Shown here piece by piece: positions 21,790 through 32,043 of a stretch of DNA of 64,000 nt. The stretch comes from Lichina pygmaea (taxonomy: Eukaryota > Ascomycota > Lichinomycetes > Lichinales > Lichinaceae): assembly GCA_963422465.1 (NCBI GenBank), contig OY730171.1, forward strand, positions 1,178,001-1,242,000. The letters run 5' to 3'. Below the pieces are notes generated by a model. The model did not search any database. It saw only the letters and a list, made by a program, of their open reading frames with translations, and had not been told where the DNA came from. Numbering within the stretch: the first letter of the stretch is position 1; each line of letters opens with the position of its first letter. Position numbers and translations under genes: made by a program.

Positions 21790-22395
21790 TCACTTGCCCC
21801 AAGGAGCCCACCAAACCTCCTCGGCTTCGTTCGCCGGTACGTCTAGGTCTGGCCTCAGGCCCAATTTGCCCCAGACGACCGGCGACGCTCTGATTTGGGC
21901 GCGCAAGGGATTCTGCGGAAATCTGCTGTCTCTTTTGAAGCTCTGATCGTAGCACCAGTGGCGTAAGCAGTTGGACTGAGACATGGGGTGTTGCTCAGAA
22001 GGCCTTACGCAGTCCTCACATATATCCCAAACGACAGCGTGTGTATATGTTAGCCTAGGAGCATGCGAAGTGGCAAGTCGCGTCAATGCGATTCGAATCG
22101 TTTGACCGCAGTACGCTGACAGCTTCCGCGGAACAGAGACGGCAGGAAGAGGTCTGCTTCCTTGGGCCTGCTTCGGGAAAATCATAGGCCGACCATTGGG
22201 GAGAACACATCCCGTCGCTCCTGGCCTCGAATTGCGCTGAAGTCGGAGCGTGCCCTGATAGGTCGGAACGTTGCCGAACGTCGTCGACCTGGCTTTGTGG
22301 GCTGGCATCTCGGACAAGTGATACTGCGGTTGTGGAGCTGAAGACGCGATGGAGGACATGAGGGCCACCGCAGCACATTGGTAAATGAACTTCAT
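21790..22395 (-). CDS. Small secreted protein, unknown function
   Basis: 201 residues from the ATG at 22395. I chose this start because it opens a clear signal peptide (MKFIYQCAAVALMSSIASSA, cleavage probably after SSA), whereas the longer frame from 22446 adds 17 residues in front of it. The mature part has six Cys in pairs or near pairs (GC, YC, ICEDC, NCLRHWC) and no transmembrane segment. I recognise no family. The size, secretion signal, Cys content and position at the edge of a repeat island are all features of effector-like proteins, but that is inference. An intron cannot be excluded in the C-terminal half. Confidence 0.55.
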   Translation of the reverse strand: MKFIYQCAAVALMSSIASSAPQPQYHLSEMPAHKARSTTFGNVPTYQGTLRLQRNSRPGATGCVLPNGRPMIFPKQAQGSRPLPAVSVPRKLSAYCGQTIRIALTRLATSHAPRLTYTHAVVWDICEDCVRPSEQHPMSQSNCLRHWCYDQSFKRDSRFPQNPLRAQIRASPVVWGKLGLRPDLDVPANEAEEVWWAPWGK

Positions 22396-22977
22396 CTTGG
22401 AAAAGGTTGTGATGCCTACGATCACCTCGAATTCGCGACAGCACAACGGGAGGAGATGTCAAAGATGTTCAAGGAATAGTGAATTGCATGTATACGAGCA
22501 ATCACCTCTTGCTGGCCACAACCTGTGCTATCCGACATGAGAAGAGATCTCATATAAGTAGACATCCTCTGAGAAGGCCAAATTTGGCAATTGATTGATG
22601 CCGATATCATCCGCTCACATCCAAACATCGGAGAAACTCGCCGCTGAGTGCAAATGCCTCACGATCTCTCAAGCTGACATTGTGCACTAGCAAACAAGCA
22701 TCATCGTATCAATGCTCTGTTGGGGGTGGGTCATCCAAGCGAGCCGGCTTGCTCCGCGCTTAGTCGTGCCTAGAGAACACATCGGTTGAACAGAACTGAA
22801 TGGTAGGCTGGCGAGAGGCGTTCGACCATAACTTACTTCAGCAACTGCTGCACTGGTTCCCAACAGACTGCAACGTCTCCTCTCGTACAGCTACGATAAG
22901 CGCTGTGGTCACAGCTGCAATCGGCTAAGGCGAGCGTGCTATCTTGCCGATATCTGATGTGTCAGTTCGGTGAGATC
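22396..22977. other. Divergent promoter region
   Basis: Lies between the secreted-protein gene (minus) and POL31 (plus), so it should carry both promoters. No gene is seen. No motif stands out enough to call an operator. Confidence 0.45.
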
Positions 22978-25057
22978 ATGGCGGTAATGGCGGACGCCGA
23001 GGAGAATTTGCTGCGGAATCATTCGTTCGTGACTCGCCGTTTGACCTGCCCTGTCCCCCTTCCGATGCGAGGCTTGAGAAGGCGACTTTCCGGAGCGGAA
23101 CGACGAAGCTAAGACGACGTGATGCGTTGAAGGAACGAAACATTTTCGACGAGAACTCGTACTCGGACTCTGTATCAGCCCCTCGCAAAGTTCACTCTTC
23201 CTGCCGAAAAGCACTACCAGCAACAGTATAGCGACATCTACTTCCTTCGTCTGGCCAAACTCAAGCCAACAATCGAACGAATTGCGGCTGAAGCGTGGGA
23301 TGGCCTCCAGGTATGCTGACCGTTGTGCCGTTCAGCCCATGCTGCGTTCGTCATAGGTGTTTGAATCCACGGCTGACTCTGTGGACACAGATTGCGGGAG
23401 AGGTTGTGCGGAGGGTTGAAAGAGTGTTAGAGGTGAGGCAAGGAGAGCTGTGCTGGGTTGCGGGCACGGTCTACGTCGATTCGCCCCTGAAACCAAACGT
23501 GCTCGAGGACATCGCCAAGGATGTATGTATTGCAACGACCGGAAGAACAGTGACATGTCTCAACCCGTCGTGCTGCTGTCTCGCAAATCCTCATGGCGCG
23601 CTTGTTTATGACGCTGCTGACTCGCTTCTGCCGGTCCGGGGCTGATCCTTGCGTCTCTCCGTGTTCTAGCATTGGATATCTGCCCCTCCTCCTCGGGAGA
23701 AGTACGTCTCTCCAGATGGCGCGCATCACATCATGCTCGAGGATGAGTCTGGTCGGTTGCGGCTAGTGGGTGCGTCGCTTGCATCCGAGCTCTTGGTTAC
23801 GGGCTGCATCATTGCCGTCATGGGCACTGAGGATGCCAACGGAGATTTCGAGGTCGTCGACATCAGACTGCCCGAGCTAGCACCCCAACCGCAGCGGTGG
23901 GAGCGAGACGACCTCAACAGATCGCCGACCGGCCCGGGGAAGAAGAAGAACAGGCCCAACGGCCGCGGCGCGGATGGCAGCGGTGGCAAAGTGGCCATTG
24001 TCAGCGGGCTCGGCATCTCCGGCGACGAAGCGGACGATCTTGCCGTCGATCTTCTGATGGAGTATCTCCTCGGCGAGGCGACATGTCCAACCCAGCAAGA
24101 GGCCGCTGCTCGGATCACTCGGCTCATCATCGCGGGTGACGCTGTCGCAGAGTCGTCGCCTTTGGCCGCACGCGAGGAGCTCGTTCACGGCAAAAAAGCG
24201 ACTCGGAAGTACCGCTATGACAGTTCGGCCTACAATGCGGCCCCAACGGCGCGCCTCGACTCTCTCTTAGAGACATTATTACCGTCCATGCCAGTGACAC
24301 TAATTCCAGGGGCCAACGACCCCGTCAACGTGAGTTTGCCCCAACAGCCCATTCATCCAGCCATGCTTCCGCATAGTCGCGCATATGCGGCCCCCGCGGC
24401 GTCCACGACAACAAACAATGTCTCCAAGGGTGGCGGCGGCGATCGCGACTGGTCTTTTGACTCTGGCACCAACCCGTGGGAAAGCGACGTCGGTGGTTGG
24501 CGCCTCCTGGGCACGGGGGGACAGCCCATCGACGACATCTACAAGTACGTCACGGAAGAGGTAGACCGTCTGGAGGTGATGGAACATACTTTGCGATGGC
24601 AGTGTTGTGCCCCCACGGCTCCAGATACGCTATGTAAGTGTCTTTCCTTATCCACAACTGCTCGCTCGCTTTTTTCGTATCTAGTTTCCCCTTGTATTTG
24701 ATCTATTTGCCAACAGCCGTGACACCAAACACAGGGTGTTATCCGTACCAGGACGACGATCCGTTCGTCATCAGCGAATGTCCGCACGTATATTTCGTCG
24801 GCAATCAACCCCGCTTTCAGACGACAGTGCTGCATCACAACGTAACAGAGTCCAGATCAATGCCATCAGACCAAGGCAGCAACAACCAGGGCACCGAAGA
24901 CGAGGGAAACAACTGCGCAGCAGCCGACAAAGATGACCCAAGTGACAGGATAGTCCGTCTGATCACAGTGCCTCGCTTCAAGGAAACAGGGCAGCTGGTG
25001 CTGCTTGACCTGGACATGCTGGATGTTGAGCTTGTGCAGTTTGATGTTATTCAATAG
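22978..25057 (+). CDS. POL31: DNA polymerase delta small subunit (Pol31/Cdc1/POLD2)
   Basis: Core exons: up to 23310 ([38 protein letters not shown]), 23391-23522 ([20 protein letters not shown], ending LEDIAKD), 23670-24633, and 24735-25057. Introns are 23311-23390, 23523-23669 and 24634-24734; the last restores [15 protein letters not shown]. The protein has the OB-fold segment [16 protein letters not shown], the inactive calcineurin-like phosphoesterase core ([60 protein letters not shown]) and the closing [20 protein letters not shown]. It bridges the catalytic subunit to other subunits of Pol delta in the nucleus. The 5' end is unresolved. ATGs at 22978 and 22987 ([11 protein letters not shown]) are in frame with the core, but stops at 23110 and 23128 lie between, so another intron or an error is needed. 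Confidence 0.88.
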
Positions 25058-25120
25058 CTTCATGAAAAGAAAGAGATAGGGATTGTATAATAGTATAAGT
25101 GTAACCACTAACCAAAAAAA

Positions 25121-25645
25121 ATGTCGACACCCACCAGCTTTGTAGAGGAGGCACAAGCTCTCCACCAGAAACTGCAGCAACTTATAGAAGCAGCCAGCCC
25201 AAATGCCGATAAGACCCAGGTGAACTTGCGACTGCTGAAGGAGGTGGCCAGCCATCTGAGGGCAACACCCCGGAGACTTGACAGCACGCACCAACTGGAC
25301 ATGTTGACTGCCATGTCCTCCCTGACATGTGACCACCACGTACCCACAACAGACCTGACTCTGAAAGACATTCTTGATGTAGTGCACCAGGTCAAACAGT
25401 GTTTGATAGTGGGCCTGTGTCAAGGAACATACATGGCAGCTGCCCAGAGAGGTGCCAGCATGACACCAGACCCTCAAAGGCAGCAGGCCCCCCAAGGCCC
25501 TCCCAGCAAGAGTTCAAAACAGTCATGGTACATGTCAAAGACTCTGGACAGACTGCAGGCCTACACCAGGTGGCAAGAAGGAAGCTACTTGATGTCAGGA
25601 GCTAGTTGCCTGACCGGGCACTTAGTCATAATTGCCTCTGACTAA
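25121..25645 (+). CDS. Orphan ORF next to POL31, probably repeat-derived
   Basis: 174 residues starting MSTPTSFVEEAQALHQKLQQ, only 63 bp after the POL31 stop and with an A-rich context before the ATG. Mostly helical, with Gln/Leu/His-rich amphipathic stretches (LTLKDILDVVHQVKQCLIVG) and a Pro/Gln-rich linker. I do not recognise it. Composition is like the repeats to its right and unlike POL31, so a Gag-like or LINE ORF1-like relic is the best guess. Confidence 0.35.
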   Translation: MSTPTSFVEEAQALHQKLQQLIEAASPNADKTQVNLRLLKEVASHLRATPRRLDSTHQLDMLTAMSSLTCDHHVPTTDLTLKDILDVVHQVKQCLIVGLCQGTYMAAAQRGASMTPDPQRQQAPQGPPSKSSKQSWYMSKTLDRLQAYTRWQEGSYLMSGASCLTGHLVIIASD

Positions 25646-25767
25646 GCAGGCGGGTGCAGCCGCACTTATCTATTGCTAGTACAGAGATGTCAGGCACTAA
25701 GCCCAGACATAGTAGTCTTTTGGCTCAGTTCCACTTTAGCCTACTCTGTACAGCACTGCACGACAAT

Positions 25768-26067
25768 AACCAAGCTAAAGCCTGGTGCCCTATAGCTTTG
25801 CTCAACACAACTGGCAAGCTGATGGAAGCTATTACAGCAGCCAGGCTAAGCAAGGTAGCAGAAGAAGCCAGACTGTTGCCAGAAATCCAGATGGGCTTCA
25901 GAAAAGAAAGATCAACTGAATCAGCACTCTTTCTGCTGACTTCCCAAGTGGAAAAGGTCTGGAAGGAAGGCATGGTTGCATCTCTACTCTCTCTGGATAT
26001 CTTAGGAGCATATGACAGAGTTCTACCCAAGATTCTCCAACAAATACTAAAGAGAAAAGGAATTCCT
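25768..26067 (+). mobile_element. LINE fragment (RT fingers/palm)
   Basis: Encodes QAKAWCPIALLNTTGKLMEA, then LPEIQMGFRKERSTESALFL and SLDILGAYDRVLPKILQQIL, i.e. RT motifs of the same Tad-like family as the other LINEs here. 5' truncated, and cut at 26067 by the chromovirus A LTR that begins TGTTAAGG. Confidence 0.8.
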
Positions 26068-26699
26068 TGTTAAGGCCCAGGCCGGAACAGCTGAGCTGAC
26101 TTAAGTCAGTGTACAGAGGTACACAGAACAATGTTCACCCGACCCAGTGGCAGAGGTGGCAGAGAAGAGCGCTCCTCATCCAACTCTGCCATGCAGAAAG
26201 CTGATACCTCTTGGGGAGAACCCCCCCCCCTCAGGCTCCTGTATATAAGAGAACCCAGATGGCCGGGGAGAATAGCTCTCCAGACTGAACACACATAACC
26301 AAAGACAATAGCAAGAGAGTTACCCACCTTGCTATTCATCTATTGAGTCCCTGCTCTCCTTACCCAGACACACAGACCACCCACATTCTGTGTGAATATA
26401 GACTGTCTCTTAACAGTTTCAGTCTCTAATGTATAGGACACCAGCTTAATATAATGGCAGATCCACACAGCCCTACCTCTTCACAAGTAGGCTGTGCCCA
26501 GGCTGCGCTCCAGGTGTAAGCTCAGACACCACCTGCCCCTACCACCCTCACCTTACCTCCAAAGCTGTTGAAGGTAGGTACACTGAAGAGGTATGATAGA
26601 TCACTGTGAGAACATTACCAGCAGTGTGCTCAGGATGACTGCTTGGTGGAAAGGATTGAGTGGTTGCTAGAATTGTTCACTGGTCTCCAAGGAGAACAG
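26068..26699 (+). mobile_element. Chromovirus A fossil, copy 2: LTR plus Gag start
   Basis: The LTR at 26068-26415 (TGTTAAGG...CTTAACA) contains CTCCTGTATATAAGAGAACC, a TATA-like promoter, and aligns with LTRs at 47672-48130 and 61151-61545. It is followed by about 250 bp that look like the beginning of gag (a MADPHSPTSSQVG-like start at 26455). The rest is replaced at about 26700 by sequence of chromovirus C. Broken and fragmentary. Confidence 0.65.
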
Positions 26700-26954
26700 T
26701 GAGAGTGGCTCTATATACTATAGAGCTGAGAACAGAGCATCTAGCTAAGCAACCCCAACCAATCTCCAAGCCACTGCACAGCTGTCTCAAGTAGCCAGCT
26801 AGTTATGGCTGGTCATGGCTGGCTTGTGTCAGCTATGCAGGTCAGAGCTGTATTCCTCTGTTGGTTATGTGAGTAGAGCCACATCACGTGATCAACAGAT
26901 GCGGAGCTGCCAGGTGCAGGCTATTGTAAGTAGTTGTTGTCACAGGACCTTACA
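26700..26954 (-). repeat. Putative LTR of chromovirus C
   Basis: On the plus strand it begins TGAGAGTGG and ends CCTTACA, giving TG...CA ends, and contains CTATATACTATAGAG. On the minus strand it is immediately preceded by a purine-rich tract (AGAGAGGGGGTAAT), as expected of a polypurine tract before a 3' LTR. No second copy was seen in the window, so the call is tentative. Confidence 0.45.
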
Positions 26955-28389
26955 ATTACCCCCTCTCTAAGATCACAGTCCCTTGTGATGGCAGCTGTTT
27001 CCAGTAACAAAGAATCTTCAAATATCACCTTTAGTGGCAGTTGCCAGTGGTTTGTTTGGCAGTCTCTGTTGATTCCCCTATTTGTTGATAGTGGCAACAT
27101 GTTGATTTTGGGTATAAAAGGTGGCAATCCTTCTTCTTTTGTTCTGTTCTTCTTCTTCTTTTCTATACCACTTTGCTGACACCAGTTGCTGATCTCTTCT
27201 TCACTGATTTGCTGTTTGCTCTTGATGATTTTGTGCTGGTCTTTGTTTGCCTCACCACTCTTGACATCATGTTGTTGCTTGTTTCTGTCAACTTGAATCT
27301 GTCAGTCTTTAGTCACCATCACCATGATGTCTATGTCACCATCTCTGGCTGCTTATCTCTTGTCACCCAGTCTTGAGACTGTTCTATGTATCACCCAGAA
27401 GGAAAGTGGCTTCTTATCTGGGCAGTACTGTCATGTCCAGAAACACAGTCAGAAGCCTGATGTTTGGTGTGCTTGATGTCTGAAACACTACTCCAGTACA
27501 CAGGCAAACAACAATCACATGCCACATGTCTGTGTGTTGATGCATGCACACAACAGTGTGACAAGATGTGGCTGTTGCATCAGCTTGTCAAAGGACTGTG
27601 TCCAGGTGTGTCTAGTTACTGTCAAGTTGCTGAGTGTTGACACTGACTTCTTATTAGGTGCCACTACACCTCCAGTTTCTTGTGTGTAAGCTTCAGGGCA
27701 AGATGACAGAGCTGAACACTGTCTTTGAGGGCTGTGCCATGATGCTGACTGTGAAGACCAAGCTTGTCTATTATGTGAAGCAGGATCAGGACAATTTTGA
27801 TCAGCAGCACAAGTACTGGGTGAAAGACCACTGCACAGACACAGAGGCTGTCACAAACCAGTCTTGCCTGTCAGTCAACCTCCCTTGTAGTGCTAGACCC
27901 CTGTCACTTGTTTCCACCTCTTCATCAGTTGTCAGCAGCCTGACCACTCTGACTTGCCACAGCACCACCTTGATATTCAGCTTGCCCTCACACCCCACCA
28001 GCCAACCTATTATCAACTTGATCAACTGGTTGTCCCAGATGATAACATAGCTAATCAAGTACTTCAACAATCTTGAGACATGTGTGGTGGCCTTGGAGAC
28101 TTTGGCTTAACAAAGAGGTGGTGATATAGATATGGACATGGACTTAGACAACATGCCAACATACTCTTGACAGCTTCTTTTTGTTTTCTTTCATCAATTT
28201 GATACCTATTCCCAGTACCTACACATCTGTTCCCAGTAGTAACACTTCATCTGTAACTACTTTCACACATCAACCTTATTAAAAACTGTAAAAAAACCTT
28301 GTAAGGAAAAACATGATAGCAAAAAAAGTGCTGACAACTCAGCACCACCCTAGTGGTACCTTGTACTACTACCTTTACCCCTGTGCGCA
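26955..28389. other. 3' internal region of chromovirus C, content unknown
   Basis: This lies between the chromodomain region and the putative 3' LTR of element C. The plus strand (antisense to C) has an open frame at 27658-28050 (starting MPLHLQFLVCKLQGKMTELN), rich in Ser/Thr/Leu, that I cannot assign. Elsewhere nothing is recognised. Confidence 0.4.
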
Positions 28390-29168
28390 GACTCCCCCAG
28401 CTTCCCTGGGTACTTCTTGTAGAACACATCTAGCACCTCACAATCCTCCACATACTCCCAAGACTTCCACATCTGGTACATGTTCTTGTACCCTTTCCAC
28501 TACACCCTGTAACTGATCTTCCTCTGGATTTCCTTGATATCAAAAATTCTATCAACTTCCCATTCATCTTCTTTATCCACCTAGATTGGTGGCAGATAGT
28601 CTGGGCCTTGCCCTGGACACTCTTGGTAGGCCTCCAGCAAGGACATATAGAAGACTGGATGGATGCAGTGTATGTCCAGCAGCTTGAGCTGGTAGGCCTA
28701 TTTGCCTACCTGCTTGAGCACCTTGAACAGTCCTGTGAACCAGTGGTCCAGCTTCTTGTGTGACTACTCTGTCCAGATGTTCTTTGTCAACAACCAAACT
28801 GTGTCACCTTTCACAAACTCCTGTCACAGATGGTGCTTATTGTACCAGCAAGCCTGTGACTTGATAGTATCAGTCTACACACTTATCATGAGTTGCTGGA
28901 CTTCAACCAGGTACTCACTTTGTTATTACACAAAAGATGTTTCACTGTCAAGGATGTTTGCAGCACCTGTTGTCTCAATCTCCAGGTTGTATCCTATGAG
29001 TATTCAGAAAGGTGTTCTCTTGATTGTGGTATTGTACAAGTTGTTGTGAGTGAATTCTGCAGCTGGAAGCAGACTGACCTAATCATCTTGCAGATAGTTG
29101 ATGTAACTGCACAGGTAATTCTTGAGAGTCTGGTTCTACCTCTCAGTTTAACTATCTGTTTGTGGATG

Positions 29169-29602
29169 GGGCGGCATGGTGTAGCGGGAAGCTGGTGAGA
29201 GTTTCCCACTACGTGGCACCCATGACCCGGAACTAGTGGTGTCAGGCCTGGAGAACCTGACTAAACTAGTCAGTTCGAATCTGACCCACCCCACATTCTG
29301 CCACAAAAACCCCCGAGATTCATAGAACTTGTCTAAGATGTACTCCTCGCAAGATGTATGAAAACCCCCAAGAAATAGCTCACCCAATATCTGTCAAGAT
29401 CCACAAAACCCTCATTACTGTCGTTTTCCTATTTCCCCTACGGGGTTTGGGGTTTTCCCACAGTACGTACACTACAAACCACGAGGTGTACAGTAAATGC
29501 GTGAGGTCCCCGAGTCAAGTCTACCAGAGACAAAAATCCTTCAAGAAGTTCTGCATGGCTTAACAGCCAAATCAGTGTAAGAATCAAATCAAATCAAATC
29601 AA
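29169..29602 (+). mobile_element. SINE copy 2
   Basis: Flanked by ATCTGTTTGTGGATG at 29154-29168 and 29603-29617 (up to 15 bp, perfect). Head GGCATGGTGTAGCGGGAAGC and box B-like CAGTTCGAATCTGAC as in copy 1. Tail CAGTGTAAGAATCAAATCAA with four AAATC units. It sits inside the integrase region of chromovirus C. It lacks the 147-bp segment of copy 1. Confidence 0.82.
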
Positions 29603-29866
29603 ATCTGTTTGTGGATGAAAGGTGGTTGACAGCTTTCACCTCATCATCAGTGTGTAGTAAAAAGTGCTCTAGTAACCACTTGTGAATAGGCCTCTGTAAT
29701 CAGTAACAATAGATTCAGGTATGCTGAATTGGGTGATGACCTTCACAACAAAAAGATCAGCTAGTTCAGGTGTCTTCAACATCTCCCAGATCAGGAAATA
29801 CTTAGCTATTTTAGTATACCTGTTGATAACAACAAGAATACTATCATAGACCTATCCCTTAAAGGA

Positions 29867-31728
29867 GGCCTGCGACGACTCAAACCTCCACGCAGTGCAG
29901 GCTGGGAACCTCGGGGCAGCGATGGCAGGCAGTCTCCCAAGCTGCTTGTAGTCGCTGCACCGAGAGCTAATTGAGTCACCAGTCAAGCTGCTGGTGCCCG
30001 CAGAGTGACAGGCCACTGGAGGTGTCGCGCAGGCACCCTGGACACCCCTGTGAAGCGACATCAGCAGAACAGAGGACTTCGACCAAACTGATTATGAAAA
30101 CCACCCGACAGATGTCTGCCGTGTACACTACAGCCCGAAGCCAGCCTTGCAACTGGTGGATGTGAAGTCTAGACACCCGACAGGGCACCTCTGGAGTAGA
30201 TGAGAGAAGTTCCTATCGCACACCCCCCTTCTAGCAGAGTCTCCAGCAGCTGATGCATCGAGGATCTTGTTCTAGGAGGGGAGTGATGTCTGTACCGCGG
30301 TGTTGTTAATCAAACGGGGACTACGTGTTAAAGAAGGTGAGCAGGTGGCACGAAGGGTTTCCGCCACTCCAGTACCTAAGGGCTGTGTGATAGTCAAAGT
30401 GCTGGCTTGATGGTTTTACCTAAGGTCTTGCCACAGATTCTCTTCAGGCCACCTACAGACCGGGGCCAGGGTACTGGATCTCCAGTGGGCCACCACGTAC
30501 AACCGGGGCCCCACAGGCGACAGCGGGCAGATGGAGACTTCTCCCTACTTGGTTAGTGGGCTGGAAAGGCAGTCCTGCAGGTGCTGGCATGGCCTGCAGG
30601 GTCTGTAGAGCCTGCGAGGCATGGTCAGCCTCTGTACGAGAGATCTACAGAGGTAACGTGAAACAGCGAGAGCTGCGGGGTGTGGCATATAATGGCAGTG
30701 ACAGCAGTAGGGTCTGGGCCTACTACAAGACTGTCTATATAGCCCGAGAGGACGGAAGCGCATGCCGGTCTGTACAGAGTGCAGGCTCAGGCTGCAAATG
30801 ATGGACTCAAGGAGCAAACTGCAGTTGGAGTGTGGGCTCTGGGCTGGCAACCCAGCGCTCCGAAGCAGGACCTAGGGGTGAGCGTACACAGCAGGGCGCA
30901 AAAGGCCTCAGGACTGCGGGGAAGTGTGGCAGAGACCCTGCAAGGGATAGCGACTCTGCGCTATGCCTCGGCATAGCTCAACTGTGGTTTCCAGCTATGC
31001 CTCTCTTGAAGAAACCTTTAAAGGAATCCTCAACTATCTCTCCTAAGTGGAAATTCACTTGGTTAAGTCAAATAACTACTAACCAGGCTAGTTCAAAGAA
31101 AGAACTACAAAAGCTCTTTACTAAAGAGTGGGAAGACCAATAGGAAGAGAAGAAAAGAAGAAGCTATCCAGGCTGGCAGACTTTCTGTCAAAAGCCACAC
31201 AAAAACAATCTGAAGCTCTACAAAGAGTTACAGAAAGCTGAGGCAAGTCTGCTACTGCAAATCAGGACTGGAAGAATTGGTCTGGCAAGTTTTCTTTTCA
31301 GAGCTGGAGTTCCTGACTTCCCTACCCCACTATGTGTGTGTGGCCAAGTAGAAGAAACTGCAAAACATATCACCTCTTCATGCTCTCTTTATTCAAGACA
31401 AAGACAACAAGTCTCTTTTAATCCCCAAGACTTCACCACTATTATTTCAAACCCAGAGCCACTACAGAAGTTCTTGTACTGGTTTATGTCTTTGAAAAGA
31501 CTAAACCAGTTTAATCTAGCTTTCAAACTCCACTATTCCCAATCCAATACCTAGATTCTCCTCTCTTACCAGAAACTTCAAGATTTCTTTTGTTACATTC
31601 TCTAGTCACACCCTGCCTTCAGATTTTATCCCTTCAAAGGTTTTCTGAAGGAGTTCACTATTAGCTAGAAGATCTGCATGGCTGTAAAGCTACTACCAGT
31701 GTAAGAATCAAATAAAATAAAATAAAAA
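29867..31728 (+). mobile_element. Chimeric retroelement: unknown module fused to LINE 3' end
   Basis: Flanked by TCCCTTAAAGGA at 29855-29866 and 31729-31740 (13 bp counting a shared A). The first 1.12 kb (29867-30987) is GC-richer than its surroundings and unlike anything else in the window, with no long conserved frame. From about 30988 (TTTCCAGCTATGCCTCTC) to the A-rich tail it is a LINE 3' fragment very close to the LINE at 48131-51678: the RT C-terminal region with the CxC...H...C zinc motif, the 3' UTR and the AATAAAATAAAA tail. The single target duplication shows the two parts were inserted together. Chimeras of this design (an unrelated WEIRD module joined to LINE 3' ends) are known as MINE in Magnaporthe. 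Confidence 0.75.
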
Positions 31729-32043
31729 TCCCTTAAAGGAACTTGGTGGCAGCTTGACAATAAAATCTATTGTCAGTGCAGTCTATAGCCAACCTGGCTG
31801 TGGCAACAACACAAGTTCCCTGTAAGGCTTGTGTTTGTGCACCTTTGAGTGTTAGCATATTACACACAACTTGATGTTTTTTTTATTTTTATTTTATTCT
31901 TACTCTGATTTGGCTGGTGAGCCATGCAGAACTTCTAGATACATGCTTTTTTTTCCCAGAAAACCTTTGAAGGAATAAAAACTGAGACTTGGGTAAGACT
32001 AGGGAATTATCTGGAAGAATATGCAGTGTCTGGAGAAATAAAA

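Noticed and set aside
29867-30987. Host gene in the GC-richer module at 29.9-31.0 kb
   Set aside because: No conserved frame or splice pattern, and it lies inside the same target duplication as the LINE tail, so it moved as part of a retroelement.
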